A stretch of DNA of 64,000 nucleotides from Aquiflexum lacus. Lineage in GTDB: Bacteria > Bacteroidota > Bacteroidia > Cytophagales > Cyclobacteriaceae. The position numbers and the translations under genes are program-made. Below are positions 35,999 to 43,640 of the stretch, piece after piece (within the stretch, counting starts at the first letter, position 1; every line of letters begins with the position of its first letter). The stretch is from NCBI RefSeq assembly GCF_015476655.1, contig NZ_JABFHF010000007.1, positions 1 through 64,000 of the forward strand, read 5' to 3'. The notes below the pieces were generated by a model. The model made no database searches. It was not told the origin of the DNA and saw only the letters and a list, made by a program, of their open reading frames with translations.

Positions 35999-36721
35999 TT
36001 AAGAATTAAGATTGTTGTATAGCACAGTTGCCTTTGGAAATAGAATATTGTTTTCCAAGTGGATATGGGTATGCAGATCAGATTCAAATTCCTTTAGCAT
36101 TTCAAATGCTACCCGGTATGTCTGACAGCCATCAGAAGGGGTTTTATATCCATCACTCAGTTTTGAAATTGTCCTGAATCTTTCACCTTCTGTTTCATGC
36201 TCATCTTCCATCATATTGATGGGATTATCTATATGACCAAAGTGAGGTTTTGATAGTGGGAAGCCACTTTTTTCAGCTTCTTCCATGGCTTTGACATATG
36301 GGAAGAGTATCAGTTCCTCTTTTTTCATATGAGATGTCAGGGCATATGATGCCGCCATAAACTCATCCCGGATCTGAAATAATTCGGGGTGTCTTTCACC
36401 ATGGACCGTAGCAAGTTTTTGTAAATAGGCTTTCAATGCCGGTATGGCATTTTCCACATACTGATGGTGGGTGTCTATAATGTGGTCTATTAATCGGCTC
36501 AGCCCAAACTCCTTGTAATGCACTTCTTCTGGTAAGATTGTAGCTTTTTGAAGTGCTGCGGTTACTTCCTGAAGGTTTACTTCATTTTTGGAACAGGCAT
36601 CTTGCAGACTGATACCCCCTTTGCAGCAGAAGTCGATTCCATATTGTGTGAAGACTTTTGCGGTTTTGAAGTTTTCGGCCACTATGGCTCCAACTTTTCT
36701 ATTTTCCAGTTCTTTGATCAT
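35999..36721 (-). CDS. ric: Iron-sulfur cluster repair di-iron protein (Ric/ScdA/YtfE)
   Basis: A 240-residue protein. Residues ~1-60 are the DUF542/ScdA_N domain with the Cys pair in GIDFCCKGG. The rest is a hemerythrin-like four-helix bundle: HIIDTHHQYVE, GERHPELF, SHMKKEELILFPY, EDEHETEGER and THIHLENNILFPKA provide the di-iron ligands. It repairs Fe-S centres damaged by nitric oxide or oxidants. Located between the Rrf2 regulator and the nos genes, so this operon seems to couple NO stress repair with N2O reduction. Confidence 0.93.
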   Translation of the reverse strand: MIKELENRKVGAIVAENFKTAKVFTQYGIDFCCKGGISLQDACSKNEVNLQEVTAALQKATILPEEVHYKEFGLSRLIDHIIDTHHQYVENAIPALKAYLQKLATVHGERHPELFQIRDEFMAASYALTSHMKKEELILFPYVKAMEEAEKSGFPLSKPHFGHIDNPINMMEDEHETEGERFRTISKLSDGYKTPSDGCQTYRVAFEMLKEFESDLHTHIHLENNILFPKATVLYNNLNS

Positions 36722-36774
36722 GGATTTGAGTTTTATATTAAGACTTTTTTATCTTTTATTTGGTTAAATTTTTT

Positions 36775-37206
36775 TCAATACCTGAGAAAGCTGATTCCAG
36801 TATTGACCCTATCTGCTACATCTCTCAAACTAGTGGTCATCAGCATACCTGTAAGGTGATCTCTGACCGCTTTGAATTTGTGATGAACAGGACAAGGATG
36901 GTCTTCAGAACATTTTTCCAGTCCCAATGCACAACCTGTGAAAATCAAGTCACCATCTATGGAATGCACTATTTCGGAAAGAAATATTCGGGAGGGGTCT
37001 CCTTGTAAGTGAAATCCACCATTTGGTCCTTTGACTGAATTGAGTAATTCATTTTTGACCAAATCCTGTAATATTTTAGCGGTGAAGGCCTCAGGAGAAT
37101 TTATTGCCTTGGAAATTTCCTTTAGGCCAGCCCTTTCTTGACCCTGTGGTAAAGTGGCCATGTAGATCATGGCGTTGATGGCATATTTACAGGCTTTGGA
37201 AAACAT
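36775..37206 (-). CDS. Rrf2-family regulator (NsrR-like)
   Basis: A 143-residue winged-helix regulator: N-terminus MFSKACKYAINAMIYMA, recognition region AFTAKILQDLVKNELL, wing SVKGPNGGFHL, and three Cys in CALGLEKCSEDHPCPVH that fit an Fe-S cluster. It heads the ric-nos operon and likely senses NO or redox state. Start chosen at 37206 because a TAnnTTTG box ends at 37225; the longer frame from 37227 would begin inside the promoter. Binding site proposed at 37242-37270. Confidence 0.88.
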   Translation of the reverse strand: MFSKACKYAINAMIYMATLPQGQERAGLKEISKAINSPEAFTAKILQDLVKNELLNSVKGPNGGFHLQGDPSRIFLSEIVHSIDGDLIFTGCALGLEKCSEDHPCPVHHKFKAVRDHLTGMLMTTSLRDVADRVNTGISFLRY

Positions 37207-37224
37207 CTCTTCTTTAATACAGGA

Positions 37225-37255
37225 CAAATATATCCTTTTTTATAATAAAGACAAA
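37225..37255 (-). promoter_or_regulatory. Promoter of the Rrf2-ric-nos operon
   Basis: On the minus strand: TTTG (37252-37255), 19 bases, TATATTTG (37225-37232). This is an excellent match to the Bacteroidota housekeeping promoter TTTG-N19-21-TAnnTTTG. It predicts transcription from about 37218, a few bases before the chosen ATG. Confidence 0.75.
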
Positions 37256-37270
37256 AATATCTTTTATTAT
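37242..37270 (-). promoter_or_regulatory. Candidate operator (inverted repeat)
   Basis: Minus strand: ATAATAAAAGA, 8 bases, TCTTTATTAT. It overlaps the -33 box, so a bound protein would block RNA polymerase. The same arrangement (halves with 8-base spacer) appears at 57835-57865 before the stand-alone DUF542 gene. Probably the Rrf2 site; inference only. Confidence 0.55.
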
Positions 37271-37278
37271 TTTTTTAT

Positions 37279-37408
37279 GCTGTTCGATATTTGTAATGTC
37301 GAACGACAGATAAACAGGATTTGTAATCCTGGTTTCGTTTAGGGAGGGTTGTACTGGAATTGCAAATTTCATTTATCTGTCCTCGGGATTGCAAATCCCG
37401 AGGAGCAG
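37279..37408. repeat. REP-like palindromic repeat, family 2
   Basis: Starts GCTGTTCGATATTTGTAATG, contains AGGATTTGTAATCCT and CTCGGGATTGCAAATCCCGAG palindromes, and ends with GAGCAG. Copies at 25281, 39464, 41249 and 54750. The remaining DNA to 37687 has no clear gene. Confidence 0.85.
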
Positions 37409-37687
37409 CCCCAAATATTGACTTTTTAACATCCTGACATTTTCTTATGAGGGAATCATGCAACATATACCAATCATAGTGTAATGAATAAACTTAAGAT
37501 GTAACGTACTTTTAGTGAAGTAAACTTTATGCAATCCAACCAATTCTGATTTATGTAATATGCCAAGGCAAAAGGAGCTATAGTTTATACTACCACTAGC
37601 TCAACAAATGTAGAATGGGTCAAGGCATTCCTTAATTCCCCAAAAATGGAGCTAGTGAGTGTCTTATTTAAATTAAAAGGAAAAATC

Positions 37688-38323
37688 ATGAGTGAAAGAA
37701 AAAATGTATTAGTGGCAGGTGCTAACGGAACCACAGGGAGAATCATCATCGATTTATTAAGAAGATCAGAAGTCTATCAACCTATAGCGATGGTCAGAAA
37801 ACAAGATCAAAAAGATTATTTTGAAAAGCAAGGCGTATCAACGGTGCTTGCCGATTTAGAGGAAGATGTAAACCACGTAATGAAAAATGCGGATAAAGTA
37901 ATTTTTGCGGCTGGATCAAAAGGTAAAAATATAATAGGTGTGGATCAGGAGGGCGCAAAAAGGCTAACAGATGCTGCTAAGGAGGCAGGACTTGAGAAGT
38001 TTGTCATGTTGAGCACCATGGGAGCAGATAATCCATCTGTGAGTGACGAACTTGAAGATTATTTGAGAGCAAAGCAAAATGCAGATGATCACCTGCGTTC
38101 AAGTGGTATGAATTATAGTATTGTAAGACCCGGTCATTTGACGGACGAGGATGGAACAGGAAAAATTCAACTCAATGAGAAACTGAAAATTCAGGGGAGT
38201 ATTTCAAGAGCGGATGTGGCTAAAACATTAGTTGAATCCTTGGGAGATGGCGTTAAACAGAACCAGGTTTTCGAAATTCTGAGTGGAGAAGTTCCAATAG
38301 AGAAAGCCGTCCAACAAAATTAA
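37688..38323 (+). CDS. NAD(P)H-binding SDR-like protein (NmrA/atypical SDR)
   Basis: A 211-residue cytoplasmic Rossmann protein: VLVAGANGTTGRIIIDLL dinucleotide loop, VIFAAGSKG, FVMLSTMGAD and NYSIVRPGHL strands, as in atypical SDRs related to flavin reductase or NmrA sensors. The catalytic Tyr-Lys pair of classical SDRs is absent. ATG 37688 has an AAAAGGAAAA stretch upstream; another ATG lies 14 codons earlier. Followed 59 bases later by a classical SDR gene on the same strand. Confidence 0.85.
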   Translation: MSERKNVLVAGANGTTGRIIIDLLRRSEVYQPIAMVRKQDQKDYFEKQGVSTVLADLEEDVNHVMKNADKVIFAAGSKGKNIIGVDQEGAKRLTDAAKEAGLEKFVMLSTMGADNPSVSDELEDYLRAKQNADDHLRSSGMNYSIVRPGHLTDEDGTGKIQLNEKLKIQGSISRADVAKTLVESLGDGVKQNQVFEILSGEVPIEKAVQQN

Positions 38324-38382
38324 AAATGAAAATTATGAATAAAATAATCCTTTTGATTGTGGAAATATAAAAAACAGAATCT

Positions 38383-39129
38383 ATGAAAAGACTCGAAAAT
38401 AAAATTGTCTTTATCACAGGTGGTAATTCAGGAATCGGAAAAGCATCTGCATTGGAGGCCGCCAAAGAAGGCGCTACCATTGTAATAGCTGATCTATCCA
38501 CAGCCGACTATTCTGAAACGTTAAACGAAATTGAAGCATTAGGTGCAAAATGTATGTTTGTTCCCATTGATGTTGCTGATGTGGAAAGTGTCAAAAACGC
38601 CATTACAAAAACGGTTAAAGAATATGGTAGACTAGATATTGCACTAAATAATGCAGGTATCGCTGGCACACCATCAGGTATACATAATATGCCGGAAGAG
38701 ACTTGGAATAAAATCATCGCTATAAATCTTACAGGCCAATTTTATTGCGTGAAATACGAACTACAACAATTTTTAAAGCAAGGAGGCGGTGTAATTGTAA
38801 ACATGGCATCACTTGGAGGCTTAATAGCAGAGCCAGGATTAGTCCCCTACACGGCTGCTAAGCATGGGGTTTTAGGCATTACGAAAAACATTGCAGTACA
38901 ATACGGAAATGAAAATATCCGAGCTAATGCTATTTGTCCTTACTACGTTGAAACGCCCATGATAAGCGCTGCTCCTGATGAAGCGCAAAAAGCTTGGATT
39001 GAAGGAACTCCAATGAAACGACTTTGCAAGCCGGAAGAAGTTGCTAAAGCATTTATTTATCTGGCATCTGAAGAATCCAGTTACTGTAATGATACCCATC
39101 TTATATTAGATGGTGGTGTTTTGGCTTAA
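38383..39129 (+). CDS. Classical short-chain dehydrogenase/reductase
   Basis: A 248-residue SDR: cofactor motif TGGNSGIGKAS, acidic Asp in VIADLS suggesting NAD preference, NNAG, catalytic Ser in NMASLGG, YTAAK with the catalytic Tyr and Lys, and a C-terminal LILDGGVLA. Full length. Probably co-transcribed with the preceding NAD(P)H-binding gene. Substrate unknown; resembles 3-oxoacyl-ACP reductase/glucose dehydrogenase-type members. Confidence 0.9.
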   Translation: MKRLENKIVFITGGNSGIGKASALEAAKEGATIVIADLSTADYSETLNEIEALGAKCMFVPIDVADVESVKNAITKTVKEYGRLDIALNNAGIAGTPSGIHNMPEETWNKIIAINLTGQFYCVKYELQQFLKQGGGVIVNMASLGGLIAEPGLVPYTAAKHGVLGITKNIAVQYGNENIRANAICPYYVETPMISAAPDEAQKAWIEGTPMKRLCKPEEVAKAFIYLASEESSYCNDTHLILDGGVLA

Positions 39130-39161
39130 TCTTGCGAAGATCCATGATTCAAAGTAACTAG

Positions 39162-39275
39162 ACAGGAATTCAAGAATTTGTCAACAAGAAACTTATTCGG
39201 GTGAGTAAGTCCATGATGGATAATCCAAAGATGATGGAAATGATGGAGAAGATGAAGGAAAAGGACACAAATTAA
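39162..39275 (+). pseudogene. Possible 3' remnant of a gene
   Basis: After a TAG at 39159-39161 the frame reads on to TAA 39275 with a protein-like Met/Lys/Glu-rich end (SKSMMDNPKMMEMMEKMKEK). There is no good start and the upstream sequence is not open, so this may be the end of a decayed gene. A 20-residue peptide from ATG 39213 is the alternative. Family not identified. Confidence 0.3.
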
Positions 39276-39325
39276 TCTGACTGATATTTGAAAATAAATT
39301 AATCGATTAAATACATAACGTTACG

Positions 39326-39442
39326 ATGCATAATGGGGATTACGGTTATATGGGAATGCACTTTGGTTGGTGGTTGTTCATATTTGTATTGGTACTTGTG
39401 GCTTTCGTAATGTTTTACAGGTCACGTAGGAGAAGAAAATAA
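39326..39442 (+). CDS. 38-residue single-pass membrane protein
   Basis: N-terminus HNGDYGYMGMHFGWW, one transmembrane helix (residues ~14-31) and a basic tail RSRRRRK. The layout resembles the short His/Met/Trp-containing membrane peptides near copper or heme genes in Bacteroidota, often ending in a SHOCT-like tail, here missing. Below usual gene-calling length. Function unknown. Confidence 0.5.
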   Translation: MHNGDYGYMGMHFGWWLFIFVLVLVAFVMFYRSRRRRK

Positions 39443-39463
39443 TTCAAACAATATCAGGAGCAG

Positions 39464-39643
39464 CTGTTCGATATTTGTAATGTCGAACGACAGATGATCA
39501 GGATTTGTAATCCTGGTCTCGTATAAGGATGGTTCTACTGGAATTACAAATTCCACTTATCTGTCCTCGCGATTGCAAATCACGAGGAGCTGGAATTACA
39601 AATTCAATTCATCTGTCCTCGGGATTGCAAATCCCGTGGAGCA
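39464..39643. repeat. REP-like palindromic repeat, family 2, longest copy
   Basis: Matches 37279-37408 closely and then repeats its final arm once more (ATTACAAATTCAATTCATCTG, then CTCGGGATTGCAAATCCCG). The duplication of the last arm shows that the element expands by unit. Confidence 0.85.
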
Positions 39644-39674
39644 AAAAAAAAGCCCGGTTTCCCGAGCTTTTTCA
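39643..39674 (-). terminator. Terminator of the CstB-like gene
   Basis: Stem AGCTCGG/CCGGGCT (one mismatch) on the minus strand followed by T9. It lies 35 bases beyond the stop of the MBL-rhodanese gene. Confidence 0.8.
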
Positions 39675-39708
39675 CAAACTAGCCTTTCGGCTTACTAATC
39701 AATCACAA

Positions 39709-41109
39709 TTAACCATTAACCAACACTTTCTCTTCTGCTACCCAATCATTCCATCCACCTGAATAATTCAGGATATTGTCAAATCCATTGGCTTTTAAGA
39801 TAGAGTAGGCGATAGCTGCCCTGCCTCCTGCCTGACAATGGATGATGACGGGTTTGTCTTTGGATACTTTGTCAAGATTCTGGGGTAGTTTTCCAACAAA
39901 TAAGTTGACTGCGTCTTCTATATGACCTTGATTGAATTCAGAGGCACCCCTTACATCAACTACCTGAACATCTTCGTCCAATTTAGCTTTTACGGTTTCT
40001 TTATCTATTGGCGTGTAAGTTTCAAGATTTCCTTTTTCAAAATTGGCCAATTGGGCAGGGGTGATATAACCTGACAGGTTATCCAAACCAATTCGCATCA
40101 ATTTCCTGGTAATATCCTCAACCTGGTTTTCCTCGGCGATGATGATGAATTTTTCTTCGTAGTTCAAATACCAACCCATCCAAGTGGAGAAGGAATTATT
40201 ATTGGTGATACTCAATGTGCCATTTAAAAATCCTTTCGCATAATCTTCCCAAGCTCTGGTATCAATAATTTTCAAGCCTTCTCGCTTTACTTTTTCAAAT
40301 GCTTCTTTCGAAAGGTTTTCAATTGTAGGAACCTCAGTTACCAATTTTCTGTCCACCTTGTTGAGTTTTTTCATCATGGCGAAGTACTTTGGCGGCTCAG
40401 GCTGACCGGCCAACAATTCCTTGGCAAAAGCTACTTTGTCATCCAAAAGCTGTAAGGCCCAGTTTCTTATTTTTTCGTATCCTACTGTAGTCGATGGTAC
40501 GGCACCGAGGGCTTTACCACATGCAGAACCTGCACCATGTCCTGGCCAAACCTGTATATAATCTCCCAGTTTGTTGAATTCCTGTAAGGAATCGAACATC
40601 TGTGCAGCGCCAATGTCCTGGGTTCCTTTGAGACCGGCTGCCTGCTCCAACAAATCAGGTCTTCCCACATCACCTACGAATACGAAGTCACCCGTAAATA
40701 GCATCACAGGCTCTTTGGTAGCAGGTTTGTCAGTCAACAAAAAGCTGATACTTTCAGGTGTATGTCCAGGAGTATGTAAAACTTCAAAAGTTAAATTACC
40801 CATTTTGACCACATCACCATGTTTGATTTTGTTGTGTGGAAATTCGTATTTCCAGTTTTCATCACCTTCGTCAGATAAGTACATTTCTGCATCGGTCAAA
40901 GCTGCCAATTCTCTTGAACCACTCAGGAAATCCGCATGGATGTGGGTTTCCAGGATATGGGTAATTTTCAAGTTGTTGGCTTTTGCAATGTTGATATAGG
41001 TATCTACATCTCTTTTTGGATCGATTACAGCAGCTATTCCTGCCGCCTGACATCCGATTACATAACTGGCCTGCGCCAAACTTTTGTCATAAACGAGTTC
41101 GAAGAACAT
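39709..41109 (-). CDS. Persulfide dioxygenase-rhodanese fusion (CstB-like)
   Basis: A 466-residue cytosolic enzyme. Residues ~1-240: metallo-beta-lactamase fold of the ETHE1 type, with metal ligands in THIHADF, HTPGHTPE, TGDFVFVGDVGRPD and WPGHGAG. Residues ~260-355: a rhodanese fold without an active-site Cys (pseudo-rhodanese). Residues ~360-466: rhodanese with active loop CQAGGR. This three-part order equals CstB, which oxidises low-molecular-weight persulfides and makes thiosulfate during sulfide detoxification. Single gene with its own terminator. Confidence 0.9.
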   Translation of the reverse strand: MFFELVYDKSLAQASYVIGCQAAGIAAVIDPKRDVDTYINIAKANNLKITHILETHIHADFLSGSRELAALTDAEMYLSDEGDENWKYEFPHNKIKHGDVVKMGNLTFEVLHTPGHTPESISFLLTDKPATKEPVMLFTGDFVFVGDVGRPDLLEQAAGLKGTQDIGAAQMFDSLQEFNKLGDYIQVWPGHGAGSACGKALGAVPSTTVGYEKIRNWALQLLDDKVAFAKELLAGQPEPPKYFAMMKKLNKVDRKLVTEVPTIENLSKEAFEKVKREGLKIIDTRAWEDYAKGFLNGTLSITNNNSFSTWMGWYLNYEEKFIIIAEENQVEDITRKLMRIGLDNLSGYITPAQLANFEKGNLETYTPIDKETVKAKLDEDVQVVDVRGASEFNQGHIEDAVNLFVGKLPQNLDKVSKDKPVIIHCQAGGRAAIAYSILKANGFDNILNYSGGWNDWVAEEKVLVNG

Positions 41110-41248
41110 ATTTTTCTATTTTTTATTTTCTGATTATTTAAAGCTTCGGCTTATAATAAATCCCAAGCTTTTTGAATTTATGATTACAAATATAAGCTTA
41201 TTAAAACCCTTTAAAGTGTGATAAAAATTACCTAAGGGAAAAACTGTT

Positions 41249-41312
41249 CAGCTGTTCGATATCGAATGTTCGGTGTCGAATGACAGATCAGTAGGATTTG
41301 GTATCCTGAGGA
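41249..41312. repeat. Truncated REP-like repeat, family 2
   Basis: AGCTGTTCGATATCGAATG, then GAATGACAGATCAGTAGGAT and GGTATCCTGAGGAG. It is the left half of the family-2 repeat with the middle lost. The remaining gap 41110-41379 has no gene. Confidence 0.7.
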
Positions 41313-41379
41313 GAAAACTTTAGAAACTCCTGTTGTTTTGATATTTTTAAACAAAAGAGTAAAGAAATAAATTATTTTA

Positions 41380-41406
41380 GGTTACATTTTTTGAAGTTAT
41401 AGCGAC
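41380..41406 (+). promoter_or_regulatory. ECF-type promoter before the sigma gene
   Basis: GGTTAC (41380-41385), 17 bases starting ATTTTTT, then CGAC (41403-41406). The same boxes with the same 17-base spacing occur at 42803-42829 and, on the minus strand, 54671-54697. It lies 14 bases before the sigma ATG, so the sigma factor probably activates its own gene. Confidence 0.7.
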
Positions 41407-41420
41407 TAATTATTGCAAAC

Positions 41421-42032
41421 ATGGCCAAAGAGAAGCAAAAACTTACTGATAAAGAAATTCTAAATGGGATTCGGGACAAGAATCAAATCAACGAGGTTCT
41501 CAAATACCTTTACAGTAATTGCTATGCTTATTTGGAAACTTGTATTCTAAGAAAATATGGGGATCAGGACGATGCTGCTGATATTATCCAAGAAACGTTT
41601 CTGGTTTTCATTGATTTGGTCATCAATGAGAAGTTTAGAGAACAGGCAAGTATCAAATCCATGCTTTACAGCATCGCAAATAATTTGTGGGTTTCTGAAT
41701 TGAGAAAAAGAAGTAGTATGAATAAAAGAAACGAGGCGTATGAATCTGAAAAAGACATTGTACAGATGGACATGGTAAAAAGACTTGAACAATTTGAGAA
41801 CAAAAAATTTGTCATGGACATTTTTGAAAGTCTTGGTTCATCCTGCAAAGATCTTTTGATCAAATTTTATTACTTGGAGATGTCGATGAAGGACATACTC
41901 TTATCGGAAAACTACGCCAATGAGCAAGTCCTGAGAAATAAAAAATATAAATGCCTTCAGGGCATGATCAAAAAAATAGAAAACAATCCCATGTTGTACC
42001 AATCACTCAAAACAGCACTCAAAAATGGATGA
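41421..42032 (+). CDS. ECF-type RNA polymerase sigma factor
   Basis: A 203-residue protein. Region 2: ADIIQETFLVFIDLV followed by SIKSMLYSIANNLWVSELRK (core-binding and -10 recognition). Region 4 (~140-185): LGSSCKDLLIKFYYLEMSMK, then ILLSENYANEQVLRNKKYKC as the helix-turn-helix. No regions 1 or 3, so it is an ECF sigma. Overlaps the anti-sigma-like gene by 8 bases. Likely recognises GGTTAC-N17-CGAC, found before this gene, the lipoprotein gene at 42862 and the serine-rich peptide operon. Confidence 0.9.
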   Translation: MAKEKQKLTDKEILNGIRDKNQINEVLKYLYSNCYAYLETCILRKYGDQDDAADIIQETFLVFIDLVINEKFREQASIKSMLYSIANNLWVSELRKRSSMNKRNEAYESEKDIVQMDMVKRLEQFENKKFVMDIFESLGSSCKDLLIKFYYLEMSMKDILLSENYANEQVLRNKKYKCLQGMIKKIENNPMLYQSLKTALKNG

Positions 42033-42786
42033 CTTTACAATATTAAAAGAAATCGAGGCTTACTTGGATGGAGAAATGACTATTGAACAAAAAACTGCTT
42101 TTGAGGAGGAAATTCAAAAGCAGCCGGAACTCCATGACCTGTTGAACATCATGAAAATCAGCCGGGAAGCCATTATTTTGGCTGGGCATCAAAAGACAAT
42201 TTCCGATACCCATGATGAGTATATGGCATCAAGAAAATCTTTGGGTGAGGAAGTCGCCCCTTTGAAAAAGTCAAGAGTACTGCCATTGTTTTTGAAAGGA
42301 ATTGCTGCAGGATTTGTCCTTATTATGTTGGCTACTTCGGTTTTGATTTATGACACAAGTCAGAATTTTTTTGATAGGAAGTATTTAAGTTATATGATCC
42401 CGGTAGAAAGATCATCAGAACAAAACATTGAGAACCTGACAGCCTTATATATAGCAGAAAAATGGCCTGAAATAATTGACTTATCGATTTCCAATCCCAA
42501 TGACTCCAAATCTTTGTTCTTTGTCGCCATGGCGAATTTTAACATGAAAAATTACGATCAGGCCAAGGATAAATTTGGACAAATACTGGACTTGAGTCGT
42601 AAGGGCCAAGCAACTTCCTTTGTAGATGAAGCAGAATTTTATTCAGTATTTACTTTGATCAAAATGAAGGATTATTCAGAAGCCTTGACCATGATCGAAA
42701 AAATAAACAGTGAACAGGAACATAGTTATCAGGGCTATTTTTCGAAGTGGGATCAATTCAAATTAAAACTTTTGAATATTTTTTAA
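42025..42786 (+). CDS. Anti-sigma-like membrane protein with TPR-like periplasmic part
   Basis: A 253-residue protein. The N-terminal EIEAYLDGEMTIEQKTAFEE (then EIQKQPEL) is the usual start of Bacteroidota anti-sigma factors. A transmembrane helix follows at ~92-112 (LFLKGIAAGFVLIMLATSVL). The C-terminal ~130 residues are helical, TPR-like (AEKWPEIIDLSI..., FNMKNYDQAKDKFGQILDLS). It probably holds the sigma factor at the membrane and releases it on an envelope signal. The zinc-binding HxxxCxxC motif is absent. Overlaps the sigma gene. Confidence 0.8.
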   Translation: MDDFTILKEIEAYLDGEMTIEQKTAFEEEIQKQPELHDLLNIMKISREAIILAGHQKTISDTHDEYMASRKSLGEEVAPLKKSRVLPLFLKGIAAGFVLIMLATSVLIYDTSQNFFDRKYLSYMIPVERSSEQNIENLTALYIAEKWPEIIDLSISNPNDSKSLFFVAMANFNMKNYDQAKDKFGQILDLSRKGQATSFVDEAEFYSVFTLIKMKDYSEALTMIEKINSEQEHSYQGYFSKWDQFKLKLLNIF

Positions 42787-42802
42787 AAAATAACAATCCT
42801 TT

Positions 42803-42829
42803 GGTTACGTTTTTGATTATAGGTTCGAC
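42803..42829 (+). promoter_or_regulatory. ECF-type promoter before the lipoprotein gene
   Basis: GGTTAC (42803-42808), 17 bases starting GTTTTTG, then CGAC (42826-42829). It matches the sigma-gene and peptide-operon elements in both boxes and spacing, and lies 33 bases before the ATG at 42862. Confidence 0.7.
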
Positions 42830-42861
42830 TAAGTATTGAAAACAAACCAAATTTAAACATT

Positions 42862-43581
42862 ATGAAAAAGATTAATTATTTATTGGTCACCGTTATGATG
42901 CTGATGTATTCATGCAATCAAGAAGAAAATGTTCCATCATTAGGAGAAGGTAATGGCAGGCTAGGTCTTGGATTCGTCATCTCTTCAAATACTGATCCGA
43001 ATGCCAGGGTGTTACAGGATTATCTTGTCATTGAAAGCGGGTTTATTCAGATTGAAGAATTGGAACTAGAATTGGAAGGCAGAAATGAATCGGGAAATTT
43101 TGAAAAGGAACTTGAGATTGAGTTTAATGAAATCAAGAAAATAGAATTTGACAGATTTGACACTACTGAGGACTTTTTCATCAATATTCCGGAAGGAGAA
43201 TACAAAGAAATTGAGTTGGAATTAGATCTTATTGACTATAGAAATGAGCCATCAATCTATCTATCCGGGACATTTAATGATTCAGAAAGCAATGCTGTTC
43301 CTCTAATTTTCGAATTTTTTGATGACGAGATTGAATTTGAAGTTGAAATAGAGGCTGAAGATGATGATGAATATTTCAGAGTAGATAGGATTGAAAACCC
43401 TTTGGTTTTATTTGAATTAAATCCCGGAAAATGGTTTAGCGAAGTGAGTTCGGATGACTTGGAAAACGCAGAAAGAACTGATGGAGTAATCATTCTTAAT
43501 AAAAACTCGAATCGTGTACTTTTTGATAAGGTATCAAAAAAAATAAAAGAGGCTTCAGAAATTGAAATTGAAATAAAATAA
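42862..43581 (+). CDS. Acidic lipoprotein (DUF4382-like)
   Basis: A 239-residue lipoprotein: signal peptide and lipobox MLMYSC. The mature protein is beta-rich and very acidic, with repeated Glu blocks (EELELELEGRN, EFEVEIEAEDDDEY). Its strands (IESGFIQIEELELELEG; DFFINIPEGEYKEIELEL) resemble DUF4382-type surface lipoproteins. Transcribed from its own sigma-type promoter behind the sigma/anti-sigma pair and convergent to the CHAT gene. May bind Ca2+ or the secreted peptide; both are inference. Confidence 0.75.
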   Translation: MKKINYLLVTVMMLMYSCNQEENVPSLGEGNGRLGLGFVISSNTDPNARVLQDYLVIESGFIQIEELELELEGRNESGNFEKELEIEFNEIKKIEFDRFDTTEDFFINIPEGEYKEIELELDLIDYRNEPSIYLSGTFNDSESNAVPLIFEFFDDEIEFEVEIEAEDDDEYFRVDRIENPLVLFELNPGKWFSEVSSDDLENAERTDGVIILNKNSNRVLFDKVSKKIKEASEIEIEIK

Positions 43582-43607
43582 AAGGAAAGAAGTCGCTTAA
43601 AACCATA

Positions 43608-43640
43608 AAACTACCTCAACTTTTTGAGGTAGTTTTTTTT
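43608..43640. terminator. Bidirectional terminator between convergent operons
   Basis: Perfect stem AAACTACCTCAA/TTGAGGTAGTTT with T8 on the plus strand and A-rich flank on the other side. It ends the lipoprotein unit; on the minus strand the stem overlaps the last codons of the CHAT gene. Confidence 0.85.

Noticed and set aside
35995-36087. Longer start for the membrane-cytochrome fusion
   Set aside because: These codons overlap the end of ric in another frame; ATG 35994, four bases after the ric stop, gives the family N-terminus.
37207-37227. Longer start for the Rrf2 regulator
   Set aside because: It would place the first codon inside the TATATTTG promoter box.
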